Source of the DNA: Leptospira neocaledonica
Lineage (GTDB): Bacteria; Spirochaetota; Leptospiria; Leptospirales; Leptospiraceae
Length of the DNA stretch: 64,000 bases
NCBI RefSeq assembly: GCF_002812205.1
Contig: NZ_NPEA01000005.1
Location: 372,001-436,000, forward strand
Reading direction: 5' to 3'
A model generated the notes under the pieces. That model did not search any database. It saw only the letters and a list, made by a program, of their open reading frames with translations, and was not told the origin of the DNA. The translations under genes were made by a program, and so were the position numbers. Below are positions 44,265 through 54,934 of the stretch, one piece after another; the first letter of the stretch is position 1, and each line of letters opens with the position of its first letter.

Positions 44265-46514
44265 ATGAGCCTTCGAACGCGCTTCTCTCTTTATTGCGCT
44301 ATTGTTCTATTTGCATTCTCGGTTCTACTAACTCTGTTAGTGGCCGTCGCCGCCTATTACGATTCCAAAGTTTCTTCCCAAGAAGCTGCTTTTGCAAAGG
44401 CAGAAGGCGCTTCCTTCGAAGTGCGTAAAATTTTTTCAGAAGCAATTTCTAAAGTGGGAGAAGCGAAAACTCGTTGGGAACTTACTTATCCTTCTCGCCC
44501 TTCCGTTGAAAAAGATCTAGTGGATCTATTTCAGAATGATAAAAGGTTTTTAGGAGCGGGAGCCGTTTTCGAACCCAATCTTTTTGATGGAAGGGACACT
44601 TCTTTTATAGGACGCAAGGGTTCCAATTCTAACGGTAGATTTGTCCCGTACTTTCACAGAAGTATTAAAAATCCTGACGAGATCAGTCTGGAAGAAAGCC
44701 TGTATTATGATAATACGGACGAAAGCGGGAACTATTATCAGATCCCAAAAGCCACGTTAAGCGATTTTGTCGGAGAACCTTATTTTTATCCGTTAGAAGG
44801 AGTGAATATTTTTATGATCTCCTTGATCCGACCTATTATCAGGCAAGGAAGATTTATAGGGATCGTTGGCTTGGATCTGAAACTTTCGGATCTGGAAGAA
44901 GAATTGTTTTCAAAAAGGCCGTTCGGTCACGGACATTTGGCATTGATCTCTCCGGGCGGAAAATATGCGGTTCATGGTGCCAAAGGAATTTTACAAGGAA
45001 AGAATGCAGGTCTTCCTGAGGTAAGAGATTCTATTCAAAAATCATTATCTTCCGGACAACCTTTTGCGTATTTAGTGGAAGGTGGGAACTCCTACATATT
45101 CCCTTTTAGCATGGGAACTTATGGAAAGAACTGGGCAATCGAAGTGTATGTTCCCGATTCAGTTCTTTGGAATGATCTAGGCCCGATCATTTTAAGATGT
45201 TTGCTTATTACATTCGCACTTTTGCCGGTTTGTTTATACTTTCTGGATAGATTCTTTTGCAAGTATGTCTCGGAAGGTTTGTCCGCTGCTACTACCTTTG
45301 CGGATTCCTTAGGTGCGGGGAATTATTCCGCTCAGATACCTACAAGGAAATTCCAAGACGAGCTCCATCATCTTTTTATCACGCTGGAGAATATGAAGGA
45401 GAAGTTACTGGCCGCGATAGATCAGCAGATCCGGTCCGAAAAAATCTTAAGAGAATCAGCGGAGATCTATTCACGTAATGAAATCATCCGTCTCCAAAAA
45501 GAAGAGTTAGAAGAGGCATTGGGAGAACTAAAAACCGCTCAAGAGACCTTATTAAGAAATGAAAGGTTGGCGGCTATTGGTAGGATATCGGGTGCCGTCA
45601 GTCATCAGATCAATAACCCATTAGGTGCGATCGGAGCTTCTCGAGAGAATATTTCCTTTTATGTAAAAAGAATTACCGCGCTTCTTCCTTTTCTTTTCGA
45701 ATATTTGAGCCAAGCAACCGGCGCGGAAAGAGAATTTTTTAATATCACCTTGGGAAGAATATTAGAAAATCATAAAGAACAGATCGGTAAGAAATTCAGG
45801 GAGACCAGACATTCTATTGAAGATTTTTTACGACAGGAAAAGATAGAGAATGCAGGTGATAAGGCTGCCGTTGTAGCCGAGTTGGGATTTGAGGATTGTC
45901 CGGATTTTATTCTTCGATTATGTAGAAATTCCGAATGGGACCGTATTTCTGAATTTTTAATGGCTGTTCGTGGATTGGAGATCTCGGAAGAAGTAATTCA
46001 TAGATCCACTGATAGAATGTACAAAATTGTATCCGCCTTGGAAACTTATTCAGGGATCGCGAAAGAAGATAAAGAAAGATGGGTTAAGGTCTCCGACACA
46101 ATGGAAGTTGTGCTCGGAGTTTATGAAGGAGCAGGCGGCAACAGAGTTACCGTTGAAAGAAATTATATCTCTGAAGCAACTATGAGATGTATTCCGGAAG
46201 ATTTAGTGAGACTTTGGACCCAAATCGTGGATAATGCATACCAGGCAATGTCCGGAGAAGGAACACTTAAAGTAAGTATCTATGATGCAGAGTCCAAGGT
46301 TGTCTGCGAAGTAGAGGATAGCGGTTCCGGTATTCCTAAGAGTATCAGAGAAAAAGTGGGAGAAGTTTTATCTTCCGGAAAATCAGAAGGAGAAGGTGCA
46401 GGGATCGGGCTCGCAGTTGCTGCTTCCATTTCTAAAAAATACGGAGGCAGTTGGGATTGGGAAAGTGAACCTGGCTGTACTATCTTTCGCTTTTCCTTTC
46501 CTAAATCAGAATAA
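44265..46514 (+). CDS. Cache-domain sensor histidine kinase
   Basis: A 749-residue kinase. One helix, a periplasmic dCache sensor (about 45-300, with the FEPNLFDGRD motif), a second helix, a HAMP-like linker and a coiled coil lead to the kinase core. The H-box is GAVSHQINNPLGAIG; His447 is followed by Gln448, where most kinases have Glu or Asp. The N-box Asn is about 210 residues after His447, double the usual spacing, which reveals an about 100-residue insertion in the dimerisation domain. EDSGSGIP and GAGIGLAVAASI are the ATPase G-boxes. It is the probable partner of the REC gene just upstream. Confidence 0.9.
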   Translation: MSLRTRFSLYCAIVLFAFSVLLTLLVAVAAYYDSKVSSQEAAFAKAEGASFEVRKIFSEAISKVGEAKTRWELTYPSRPSVEKDLVDLFQNDKRFLGAGAVFEPNLFDGRDTSFIGRKGSNSNGRFVPYFHRSIKNPDEISLEESLYYDNTDESGNYYQIPKATLSDFVGEPYFYPLEGVNIFMISLIRPIIRQGRFIGIVGLDLKLSDLEEELFSKRPFGHGHLALISPGGKYAVHGAKGILQGKNAGLPEVRDSIQKSLSSGQPFAYLVEGGNSYIFPFSMGTYGKNWAIEVYVPDSVLWNDLGPIILRCLLITFALLPVCLYFLDRFFCKYVSEGLSAATTFADSLGAGNYSAQIPTRKFQDELHHLFITLENMKEKLLAAIDQQIRSEKILRESAEIYSRNEIIRLQKEELEEALGELKTAQETLLRNERLAAIGRISGAVSHQINNPLGAIGASRENISFYVKRITALLPFLFEYLSQATGAEREFFNITLGRILENHKEQIGKKFRETRHSIEDFLRQEKIENAGDKAAVVAELGFEDCPDFILRLCRNSEWDRISEFLMAVRGLEISEEVIHRSTDRMYKIVSALETYSGIAKEDKERWVKVSDTMEVVLGVYEGAGGNRVTVERNYISEATMRCIPEDLVRLWTQIVDNAYQAMSGEGTLKVSIYDAESKVVCEVEDSGSGIPKSIREKVGEVLSSGKSEGEGAGIGLAVAASISKKYGGSWDWESEPGCTIFRFSFPKSE

Positions 46515-46538
46515 AATATAGTTTTTCGGGCTTTTACT

Positions 46539-48605
46539 ATGAGTATCAGATATAGAATTTCACTCTACTTGGCGATTGTGCTTTTGACCGGTTCTTTCGT
46601 TCTGGCAGGTATCAATTCATTTTCCTCTTATTTCAGTTTAAAGTCCCAAGTGGACTCAGGGTCTACCATGGCCGGTAAACGTTATGAGTATGAAATTTCA
46701 AATTTTTTAAATTCCGTTCTGGGATCTTTGAGGGGTTTTCAATTTATGTTGGAAACTTCTCATCCTAGTCGGGAAGAAATGATTGGTTCACTCAAAAAGT
46801 TAGCCGAAACAGACAATCATTTTTTCGGGACCTGGGTTTTATATGAGCCCAACGCTTTCGACGGGCAGGATGCAAGATATAAAAATACTCCTTACCATGA
46901 TGCTACAGGTAGATTTATTCCATATTGGAATAGGGCAACAGGAGAACTAAAAATCACATTCGCAGAATCATATGATGTGGATGATACGATCAGCTTTTAT
47001 TATCGTATTCCTAAAAAGACCCAGAAAGATTTTATCTCGGATCCTTATGTGTATTCCGTAAGCGGAAAAGATGTGCTAATGGTTTCTATGGTAAAACCAA
47101 TCCTACGAAATGGAAAATTTGTGGGAACTGTCGGAACAGATATCGCCATGGAAAACCTACAGGAACTACTTGGCCCGATCCGACCGTTTAGGGGAGAAGG
47201 TTATCTGGCATTAGTCTCACCTGACGGGCTCTATGCCGCAAACGGAGGAAATCCTTCTTTAGTGGGAAAGGCAATTCCAGAAGAAAGTATCCGAGCCCAA
47301 GTAAAAGAGCTAAGCCTAAAGGGCGAAGATTTTCAGATCAAGGGTTCAGGTCATACTAGGTATTTTTTCCCATTTTTATTAGGAAATTATGATAAACCTT
47401 GGGCAGTAGAAGTATCGATCCCAGATTCAATTTTTTGGTCTGATATGAGAGGAGTGATCCTCCAGACGATATTATCTTCTCTTGTGATCATGGTGGTGAT
47501 TCTAATCATTCTGAATTTGATCTTCAATAGACTGATCACTAGTGGTCTATTAGAAGCAATCGGTTTTTCGGAGAAGATTGCAGATGGAGATTTAACTTCT
47601 CATATAGAAATCGCAAGGGAAGATGAGATAGGTAAGTTGTTAAAGTCCATGGATATGATGAAAGTGAACCTTTCAAAGATTATCTTGGATATTAAAACTT
47701 CTTCTACAAAATTAAATAGCACTTCTGATCAAATGGCTGAATCCAGTCGTAATTTCTCGGATGTGGCCCAAGCCCAGGCTTCTGCAGCTGAAGAATCTTC
47801 TGCAGCAGTAGAAGAACTTGCAGCATCCGCAGAGAATGTTCGTAGATCGATGGAAAAAGCGATTGAGAACATGAAGGAAATTGACACTAACGTAGTTCTT
47901 CTTCGTGAACAGATCGGGACCATTAATAACGAGATGCAGACATTATCTCAGGTAGCAAGTGAATCCCAAGAACGTGCAGTGACAGGTGAGAATGCGATGG
48001 GTGCTACCAATCAGGCCATGGATGAGATCGGAGAAAGTGCGAGTCGTATCAACGAAATTTTATCAATCATCACTGAAATATCAGAAAAGACAAATCTTCT
48101 GGCATTGAACGCAGCAATAGAAGCAGCGAGAGCGGGTGAGGCAGGTAAAGGATTTGCAGTAGTTGCTGAAGAGATCGGTAAACTTGCGTCACAAACTTCT
48201 TCTTCTGTGCAAGAGATTGGAGAGCTTGTAGATTCTACGAATAATGCGGTTCATAATGGGAATACGAAAGTTAAAGAGGCGAGTGATATACTTCGTAAAT
48301 TAAGAACCTCAGTTGATTCTTTCGGACTATCTGCGAAGAAGGTATTGGAATCCGTAAAAACTCAGGAGAAGAATACACAAGATATCCATCAATCTGCGAA
48401 TTTCCTAATGAGTTTCAGTTTACAGATAGAAGAAGCAGTCCAGGAACAAAAACGTGCAACGGATGAGATTACGAAGACGATCGTAAGTATTTCAGAAGGA
48501 ACTCAAGAGGTTGCTTCCGGAGCGGATGATCTGACTTCTTATTCAAGTGAAATGCATGGGCAATCGGAAGGTCTTCTCAAATCCGTAGATAAGTTTAAAC
48601 TTTAA
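46539..48605 (+). CDS. Cache-domain methyl-accepting chemotaxis protein, copy 1
   Basis: A 688-residue chemoreceptor: one N-terminal helix, a periplasmic dCache ligand domain (about 35-285, [10 protein letters not shown]), a second helix, HAMP (about 325-385), and the cytoplasmic signalling domain with the tip [19 protein letters not shown]. There is no C-terminal CheR-docking pentapeptide. From about residue 275 to the end, the protein is identical to that of the second receptor at 54935-57004. Its stop codon overlaps the 3' end of the convergent PAS kinase gene by 11 bases. Ligand unknown. Confidence 0.93.
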   Translation: MSIRYRISLYLAIVLLTGSFVLAGINSFSSYFSLKSQVDSGSTMAGKRYEYEISNFLNSVLGSLRGFQFMLETSHPSREEMIGSLKKLAETDNHFFGTWVLYEPNAFDGQDARYKNTPYHDATGRFIPYWNRATGELKITFAESYDVDDTISFYYRIPKKTQKDFISDPYVYSVSGKDVLMVSMVKPILRNGKFVGTVGTDIAMENLQELLGPIRPFRGEGYLALVSPDGLYAANGGNPSLVGKAIPEESIRAQVKELSLKGEDFQIKGSGHTRYFFPFLLGNYDKPWAVEVSIPDSIFWSDMRGVILQTILSSLVIMVVILIILNLIFNRLITSGLLEAIGFSEKIADGDLTSHIEIAREDEIGKLLKSMDMMKVNLSKIILDIKTSSTKLNSTSDQMAESSRNFSDVAQAQASAAEESSAAVEELAASAENVRRSMEKAIENMKEIDTNVVLLREQIGTINNEMQTLSQVASESQERAVTGENAMGATNQAMDEIGESASRINEILSIITEISEKTNLLALNAAIEAARAGEAGKGFAVVAEEIGKLASQTSSSVQEIGELVDSTNNAVHNGNTKVKEASDILRKLRTSVDSFGLSAKKVLESVKTQEKNTQDIHQSANFLMSFSLQIEEAVQEQKRATDEITKTIVSISEGTQEVASGADDLTSYSSEMHGQSEGLLKSVDKFKL
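47362..48605 (+). repeat. Long near-identical tract shared by two chemoreceptor genes, copy 1
   Basis: These 1244 bases match 55761-57004 with about nine single-base differences seen by eye, and no indels. It covers the end of the Cache domain, the second helix, HAMP and the whole signalling domain. Similarity ends directly after the stop codon. Confidence 0.93.
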
Positions 48606-51600
48606 CTTCTAAAAAAGGAAGAAGGATCCGGAACATTGTAAATCCGGGTCTTGTTTCTACTTCTATTTTTCCGTCGTGTTTTTCCACGATCTTTTTCACA
48701 ATATCCAGTCCTAATCCGCTTCCTTCTCCCGGAAGTTTTGTGGTAAAGAAAGGTTGGAAAATTTTATCAATAATACTTTCAGAAATACCCGGCCCATTAT
48801 CAATGATCTCAACGCAAACAAAGTCTATCTTTTGGTAGACCTTGATCTTGATCGCTCCTCTAAACTCCATTGCTTGTAGGGAATTGTAGATCAAGTTTGT
48901 CCATACGTGGATTAGATCATCAGGAAAACATAATATTTTCGGAATACTTTCGTATTCTTTGGAGATCTGAATCCCTTTTTTGAGCTGGTTCTGATAAATT
49001 GTAAGAACCGTTTCTATATTTTCCGTGATAGAAGCCGGAATTTTTTCGGAAGTTGTATCGAAATGTGAGAAGTTCTTTAAGGCGTATAAGATCTTAGAAA
49101 CACGATCCACAGCGATCTGTATTGTGTTCGTATTGGAAAAGAAGAACGCTTCCAATGTGGAATATTCCAATAATACATTCGCTCTTTCACATGCCAAAAA
49201 TGGGAGTGCGATTTTAGGTAGTTCCCTGAATCCCATATCGGTCAGAGAATCCGCGATCGCATATGGAGAAGGAATATTCAATTCTTGTAATTGAACTACT
49301 ATCTTCTTTTTGGCGTTTCTTTCTTCCATCCCTGCCAATTGATCTTTCGGTTGTCTCACTAAGCTTAAGAACTGTCGGAAGGATTCAACTTGTTCCGAAG
49401 TCATTCCGGTCAGCACGTTTTGTACATCAGGTAAGATTGTTTGGAAACGGATCAGACATTCTTGTAAGTTTTGGTTGGAAGCCTGCACTGCTCCGATCGG
49501 ATTATTGATCTCATGAGCGACGCCTGCTATAAGTTGTCCAAGAGCTGCCATTTTTTCGGATTGGATCAGTTGGGCCTGGGCTTTTTTAAGATTTTCTAAT
49601 GTTTCCTGGAGTTCATTTTTTTGCATCTCTATCAGTCTGTTTCTGACCGAGATCTCATCATTGATCACCTTTAATTCTTCCACTTCTTGGATGGCAGAAG
49701 TGTCCAAAAGGCTAATAGCAGCTACATAGGATTCTCTTTCCGTATAAAAATGTACACTTCCTATAGCGGAAAATATCTGACCATTCCAACGTACAGCTCT
49801 CAATTCCAAATTTTCGGAACTTTCGAAGGAACGTATCCTGGCATGTAGTGTTGCCCAGGAATCCGGGGTGAATAAGGATACCGGAGAAACAGAGTGAAGA
49901 TTTTTTTGATTAAATCCGAATACTCTTAGGAAAGCAGGATTGGTATCTAAGATACCTTCTGTTCTTGGGTCTAAAAATATGATAGCTTCGTTTGCAAATC
50001 TGTAGAAGGTTTGGAACCTTGCCTCGCTTGCTTTTAATTTTTCTTCCGACTTTTTTCTATCAGTGATATCTGCAATAATCCCTGCCATTCTTCCCGGAAT
50101 TTTTTTAGAGTTTCGATAGACTTGGCCTTTAACTTCCAGCCAATGAATGGTCCCGTCCGGATGAAAAAATCTATATTCCAGATTGATTACATTCTCTTTT
50201 CCTGAAAAACTATTTCTTATAGATTTCCGAATTAAACTTTGATCGTCCGGATGAACAAGATCCATAAATACGGAAGTATCATTTTCAAAGTCCTGGAGAT
50301 CTATTCCGAAGATGGACGCGGTATCCGATGACCAATGCGCCGTCCTGTCCTTTAGGTTCCAGCTCCAAGTTCCCATTTTAGATGCGTTCAATGCGAGTCT
50401 GAGTCTTTCCTCGCTCAGTTTTAGAGCCTTTTCGGCCAACAGAGGTTCAGTAATATCTAATATTAGAAAAACTAAATTTTTGATCTTTCCGGAAGCGTCT
50501 TTTATAGGGGCTCCGTTGATGGAGAGGAATTTTTTGTTTCCACGCTCATCCTCGATTGCATGTCGGATATCGTAGACAGGTTGTCCGGAGGTAAGCACCC
50601 GTATGAACGGTTGATCGTTTGTGGTCCATTCGCCTCCATCTATAGAGGTCGCCTTCCATTCAGGCGCGTTGTATTTTCTTTCTTGGATCTGATCCAGGGT
50701 TAATCCTAATACTCTTTCTGCAGAAGGGTTCGCATATAAAATTTCTCCTTCCGGGTTTAATACAGTGATTGCTGCTACGGATGTTCTCATGATCTCCGAA
50801 AGAAGATCTCTTTCTGCGATGAGTTCGCTATGTTTTCTCTTTCTTTCTATTGCGTTGGAAAGTGTCTCTCCGATCGATTTTAAGTTTGCAATCTCGAATT
50901 CTTCCAGCTTCAGACCCGTTTCGTTCAACGGAATTTCGCTATTCATCCCTAAGGCACCGACTACTTTTCCTTCTAAGGTAAGCGGAACGGCGATTAAGAA
51001 CTGGATTTGCAAATATTGCAATTTGCTCTTTATATCTGATTCGGGGAAATCATCCTGGCTGAGTAGGAATATTTTTCCGTCTAAGATCTTCCTTGTAAGA
51101 AAATTATTCGGATCTACGGGACTTTCCGGAGGCCAACTAGGGCTTTGATTGTCAGCTTTCGGATCGATGAATTCATACACCAGAGTCCTGGTTAGTTTTT
51201 CCATATCATATAAAACTAAATTCCCTCTGGACATTTTGAAAGTTTGTACGATTTTTCCGACCGCATTGGCGATAGCTTCTTCTATTTCCAAGATAGGTTG
51301 GTTGATAAGTTCAGTAGAAATGGAAGAAGTTAGACGCTCTATACTCCTTTTATATTCTTCTTCTTTTTTTCTTTTGATTTCATCGCTGATATCTTGGATT
51401 GTCCCCAAAAGTTTAAGTACTTTTCCTTCTGAATCTTTGATGAAGTCTGTTCTGTTTAAGAGGAATTTTTCTTTTCCGGAAGGTGTGATGGATCTATATT
51501 CTATTTCCGCGGAGACCCCTTCTATTACTGATCTTTTAAAATGTTCTTCTACTCTTGCTCTGTCATCCGAATGCATATAGTCGAACGTAGGTACAAGCAT

Positions 51601-53007
51601 TCGATCGTTTGTTTCTAATATTTGGTATAATCCTTCGGAAGCGGTCATTTTTCCGGAAGGTATATCGTATTCCCAGCTTCCCACTTTTGCTGTCTTTTGG
51701 GCTCTATCTAAGAAAAGTTTCGTTTCTCTTAATTCATCTTCTATTTGTTTCTGTTCCGAAATATCTATATGGATACCGATCATTCGGACCGGATTTCCTT
51801 CCGGATCTCTCTCTGCTATTTTTCCCCTAGTTAAGATCCATTTATAAGAACCGTCTTTACATTTTAATCTGAATGCTGTGGAATAGGTAGGCAATTCTCC
51901 CTTAGCATAACTTTGCCATGCGGAATTTGTTTTATCCCTGTCTTCAGGATGTAAACTTTCGTTCCAAAATTCATAAGTGGGAATTATTTCCCCGAGATGG
52001 TAACCAAGCATTTTAAGCCAGTTCTCATCTACATGATGTTCGTTTGTTGCAATATTATAATCCCATATACCTAGGTTTGCACCTTGGACTGCGAGATCCA
52101 ATGTCCTTTCCTTTTCTTCTAGGATTTTTTCAGTCTCTTTTTTTTCGGTAATATCAATATGGATACCGAGTGCTCGGACAGGTGTGCCGTCCTTATCTTT
52201 CTCCCAAACTTTCCCTCTGGATCTGATCCATTTCCAAGATCCGTCTTTGCATAACATTCGGAAGTCTGTCTCGAATAATTCCGATCGACCTTCCATATGT
52301 TCTTTGAGTCCGTCTATGATAAGAGGGCGATCATCCGGATGGATCCTAGATCTCCAAAACTCGCTTGAAGTTTCGAATTCTTCCATAGTGAATCCGAGGA
52401 TCTCCGCACATTTTTCGTTCGGGATAATGATGCCGTTCGGAATATTCCAATCCCAAAATCCTAAATCGGCACTCTTAATAACAAGATCTAATTGTTCTTC
52501 TCTGTTCTTGAGCAGTATTTCTGCCGCGAGTTCTTTTCTGAGGTCGATTATATTCCCGCGGACCAGATTGGTAGAGCCAGGAATTTTAACTAAATGTATT
52601 TCGCAGGGAATGACTCTCTTTTGTTTATCACAATGGTCCCATCTGAATACCGGAGTTTCACCCTGCAGTGCGAGTGTTATTTTTTCATAGGCGGATGCTC
52701 TGGAAGTTTTTCCGTCTGGTTGAAATTCTGGAGAAATTTCTGCAGGACCCAATTTTAAAAATTCTTCTCTAGTATAACCAAAAAGAATTTCGGCAGTTGA
52801 ATTGACTACTTCGAAGATGCCGGTATCTGAGTTCACAATCGTGATTGCAGCAGGTGAAAAATCGATTAACGACCTTAAAAGACGATTGTCAGATTCCGAG
52901 TGAGAAAGTTTATCTACTTTTTTCTCTAATTCGGAGATCCGCTGGTTCGCTGCATCTAGCTCCGCCTGGAGATCCTTGCTCTTCTGTTTTGTATTTTTGG
53001 GATCCAC
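48595..53007 (-). CDS. Multi-PAS/GAF hybrid-length soluble histidine kinase
   Basis: A 1470-residue cytoplasmic kinase without membrane helices. A short coiled coil (about 10-38) is followed by four PAS domains (about 45-550), a GAF domain (about 565-725), three more PAS domains (about 730-1115) and a kinase core. His1165 lies in [14 protein letters not shown]. The N-box Asn is again about 210 residues away, with the same long insertion as the 44.3 kb kinase; G-boxes are DNGPGISES and [12 protein letters not shown]. It has many sensory inputs but no receiver domain; its regulator may be one of the REC proteins nearby. The gene is convergent with the first chemoreceptor. Confidence 0.92.
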   Translation of the reverse strand: MDPKNTKQKSKDLQAELDAANQRISELEKKVDKLSHSESDNRLLRSLIDFSPAAITIVNSDTGIFEVVNSTAEILFGYTREEFLKLGPAEISPEFQPDGKTSRASAYEKITLALQGETPVFRWDHCDKQKRVIPCEIHLVKIPGSTNLVRGNIIDLRKELAAEILLKNREEQLDLVIKSADLGFWDWNIPNGIIIPNEKCAEILGFTMEEFETSSEFWRSRIHPDDRPLIIDGLKEHMEGRSELFETDFRMLCKDGSWKWIRSRGKVWEKDKDGTPVRALGIHIDITEKKETEKILEEKERTLDLAVQGANLGIWDYNIATNEHHVDENWLKMLGYHLGEIIPTYEFWNESLHPEDRDKTNSAWQSYAKGELPTYSTAFRLKCKDGSYKWILTRGKIAERDPEGNPVRMIGIHIDISEQKQIEDELRETKLFLDRAQKTAKVGSWEYDIPSGKMTASEGLYQILETNDRMLVPTFDYMHSDDRARVEEHFKRSVIEGVSAEIEYRSITPSGKEKFLLNRTDFIKDSEGKVLKLLGTIQDISDEIKRKKEEEYKRSIERLTSSISTELINQPILEIEEAIANAVGKIVQTFKMSRGNLVLYDMEKLTRTLVYEFIDPKADNQSPSWPPESPVDPNNFLTRKILDGKIFLLSQDDFPESDIKSKLQYLQIQFLIAVPLTLEGKVVGALGMNSEIPLNETGLKLEEFEIANLKSIGETLSNAIERKRKHSELIAERDLLSEIMRTSVAAITVLNPEGEILYANPSAERVLGLTLDQIQERKYNAPEWKATSIDGGEWTTNDQPFIRVLTSGQPVYDIRHAIEDERGNKKFLSINGAPIKDASGKIKNLVFLILDITEPLLAEKALKLSEERLRLALNASKMGTWSWNLKDRTAHWSSDTASIFGIDLQDFENDTSVFMDLVHPDDQSLIRKSIRNSFSGKENVINLEYRFFHPDGTIHWLEVKGQVYRNSKKIPGRMAGIIADITDRKKSEEKLKASEARFQTFYRFANEAIIFLDPRTEGILDTNPAFLRVFGFNQKNLHSVSPVSLFTPDSWATLHARIRSFESSENLELRAVRWNGQIFSAIGSVHFYTERESYVAAISLLDTSAIQEVEELKVINDEISVRNRLIEMQKNELQETLENLKKAQAQLIQSEKMAALGQLIAGVAHEINNPIGAVQASNQNLQECLIRFQTILPDVQNVLTGMTSEQVESFRQFLSLVRQPKDQLAGMEERNAKKKIVVQLQELNIPSPYAIADSLTDMGFRELPKIALPFLACERANVLLEYSTLEAFFFSNTNTIQIAVDRVSKILYALKNFSHFDTTSEKIPASITENIETVLTIYQNQLKKGIQISKEYESIPKILCFPDDLIHVWTNLIYNSLQAMEFRGAIKIKVYQKIDFVCVEIIDNGPGISESIIDKIFQPFFTTKLPGEGSGLGLDIVKKIVEKHDGKIEVETRPGFTMFRILLPFLEVKV

Positions 53008-53230
53008 TCTCTATTTAATAGAAAGTGAAAACCTCACTTTGAAAACAAAAATACTGGAGACCGCGGGTTTTCCATTCAGGCTTTGTTGTGATTGTGTGGA
53101 AAGAATGGGGCAAAATTTTCCTCATTTCTACAATGCTTAAAACGTAAACTATTCGAAACATTTCAAACGTTCAGAAATAAATTATCAATATTTCTAATAA
53201 TAAAATTTTTTGAGTGACGAGTTAGGAGAA
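53008..53230. other. A/T-rich intergenic region
   Basis: The 341-base gap between the divergent PAS kinase and porin-like gene is A/T-rich. I see AACATTTCAAACGTT-like and TTATCAATATTTCTAATAA-like stretches that could be promoters for either side, but no clear -35/-10 pair and no repeat element. Confidence 0.4.
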
Positions 53231-53314
53231 ATGCATATTTCTTTTCGTCTTCTTATGGATTCTCTTCCTGTAGAAGATCGCTCTATGTACTTGGGAAAAA
53301 TCGAGAGAGAGTAG
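53231..53314 (+). CDS. Possible 27-residue peptide upstream of the porin-like gene
   Basis: An ATG at 53231 directly follows TTAGGAGAA and opens a 27-codon frame (MHISFRLLMDSLPV..) ending with TAG 35 bases before the porin-like start. The Shine-Dalgarno spacing is short. It may be a leader peptide or chance; nothing else supports it. Confidence 0.25.
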   Translation: MHISFRLLMDSLPVEDRSMYLGKIERE

Positions 53315-53348
53315 GGTGCCCGCCCTAGTTTATATTGGAGACACTATT

Positions 53349-54914
53349 ATGTTCCTTGGAGTTTGGCCGAAACATCCCTTCGCCTATGCGGCAGGATTAT
53401 TTATTCTTTTCGGTTTTGGAGAATTATTCTCAGCCGATTTCGTTCGTTTAAAGAACGGGCAGATAGTCAGAGGTAAGATCATCTTAGAAGACGATGAAAA
53501 AGTACTGGTTGCCGAGGATAACGATTATGTTCGTTTCGTAGATAAGGATAACGTTGCTCAGGTAAGTTATGAAAAAGGAAAGCAGAATGTCGGTACTTCA
53601 ACTCTAGAAAAAAAAGGGGCTCCACAAAAGGTTTCCGATATTCCCCAAGGCCATGTGGAAACCGGTCCTCCGAATATGTACGGTCCGAGCGGAGGATCCA
53701 GTAATGGAAATGGAGGAGATACTTCTATAGAAGTGATACATGAGGTGGTCACGGACTTTATTTGGCGGGGACTTAGTTTCTCCGGAGAGATCGCGAACCG
53801 CAGGGATAACGAGAGTTATAGAGCAATGACCTTCGTTCCTTCTTACCAACCTACCGTAACTTTTAATACTCCGTTAAAAGGTTTCCAAGTACAGTTCTGG
53901 GGAAACTTTCAATTAACGGAACGTAATGATAGGGATAATGACGGAAGATTTCAAATGTATCCTGGAGGGGCTGGGCCCGGCTATGCTGGACAAGGGTCTT
54001 CCGGTTCTTTGAGTCCATTTTCTGCTCCTTCTCCGGACACGTTAAACTCTGCTTGTCCATATGATACTCAAGCTAACTTTATGGCGGGGAATCCGACAAC
54101 AGGTTCCACTTGTGGCGGAGATGTTCCCGGTTTTAAGAAAGAACAGAACGGTATGAAACGTTCGGATGGATTGTTCTACGCATTCTATTATAATTTCGAA
54201 AAGACCAGTTGGGGAACTTTTACTGCAGGGATCTGGTTCTATAATACTTTTCAGAAGAGTGCCGCTTATACCTCTCCTGCATTAGGAGGATTTAATTCTT
54301 CTGCTGCTCAAGGAGTTGCCGGAGCGAATAACCCTTCTACACAGATCACTCGTTTGGCTTGGCAGGAATACTTCTTCTTTTGGAAATTACCTTTCTTGCA
54401 ATATGTGAATCCTACAATTTCCTTTTATACTCAATTCTCTCAGGAGAATGCAGGCTTGATGGCGGGAAAAAACTATCTATCTTTAACGATGGGTCATGAG
54501 TTTTTTGAAGGGAGTTTTTTCCGGATACTTCCTCAGGTTAATATAGGTTACGCGATGAGTAATAATATTGTGGATAACAGATACGGGATCCAAGATATCA
54601 CTTCCACACTCACTTTCTTTTTCGGAAAGTTTTTCTTTAAGGCAGCGGACGTATATAGACCTAATTTATATATGTATGATACAGATAATTATTATGGAGC
54701 GACTGGCGGTTACGTAAATACCAGTAGTAAAGACGGTAAGATCGTAGATCCTGGAAAGGTGAACGGTCCTGCGAATCAATTGGTGCTGGATTTTATCAAT
54801 TCTTCCACTTCTATACCTGACCAGTTGAGACAATCCGTAAGAGAGTCTTATCTTCTGCAGAAAATTCCTTCTCACTTGGTTTGGTTTAGCGTAGGGTTTA
54901 GTCAGAACTTCTAA
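53349..54914 (+). CDS. Putative outer-membrane beta-barrel (porin-like) protein
   Basis: A 521-residue exported protein. I choose the ATG at 53349 because it follows TTGGAGA and starts a signal peptide (hydrophobic AAGLFILFGFGELFSA); an in-frame GTG at 53316 would extend it. After cleavage near FSA-DF comes a LKNGQIVRGKIILEDDEKVLV domain common in leptospiral envelope proteins. Alternating aromatic beta-strands then run to a C-terminal Phe (SVGFSQNF), as in outer-membrane barrels. A Gly/Ser/Pro-rich, presumably disordered loop lies at about 190-260. It sits inside a chemotaxis island, so a nutrient-uptake role is possible but unproven. Confidence 0.72.
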   Translation: MFLGVWPKHPFAYAAGLFILFGFGELFSADFVRLKNGQIVRGKIILEDDEKVLVAEDNDYVRFVDKDNVAQVSYEKGKQNVGTSTLEKKGAPQKVSDIPQGHVETGPPNMYGPSGGSSNGNGGDTSIEVIHEVVTDFIWRGLSFSGEIANRRDNESYRAMTFVPSYQPTVTFNTPLKGFQVQFWGNFQLTERNDRDNDGRFQMYPGGAGPGYAGQGSSGSLSPFSAPSPDTLNSACPYDTQANFMAGNPTTGSTCGGDVPGFKKEQNGMKRSDGLFYAFYYNFEKTSWGTFTAGIWFYNTFQKSAAYTSPALGGFNSSAAQGVAGANNPSTQITRLAWQEYFFFWKLPFLQYVNPTISFYTQFSQENAGLMAGKNYLSLTMGHEFFEGSFFRILPQVNIGYAMSNNIVDNRYGIQDITSTLTFFFGKFFFKAADVYRPNLYMYDTDNYYGATGGYVNTSSKDGKIVDPGKVNGPANQLVLDFINSSTSIPDQLRQSVRESYLLQKIPSHLVWFSVGFSQNF

Positions 54915-54934
54915 GTATATAAGGAAATTATAAA

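Noticed and set aside
50765..51580. Consecutive plus-strand ORFs opposite the multi-PAS kinase
   Set aside because: They are Ser/Phe/Leu-rich shadows of the kinase gene with no ribosome binding sites or domains.
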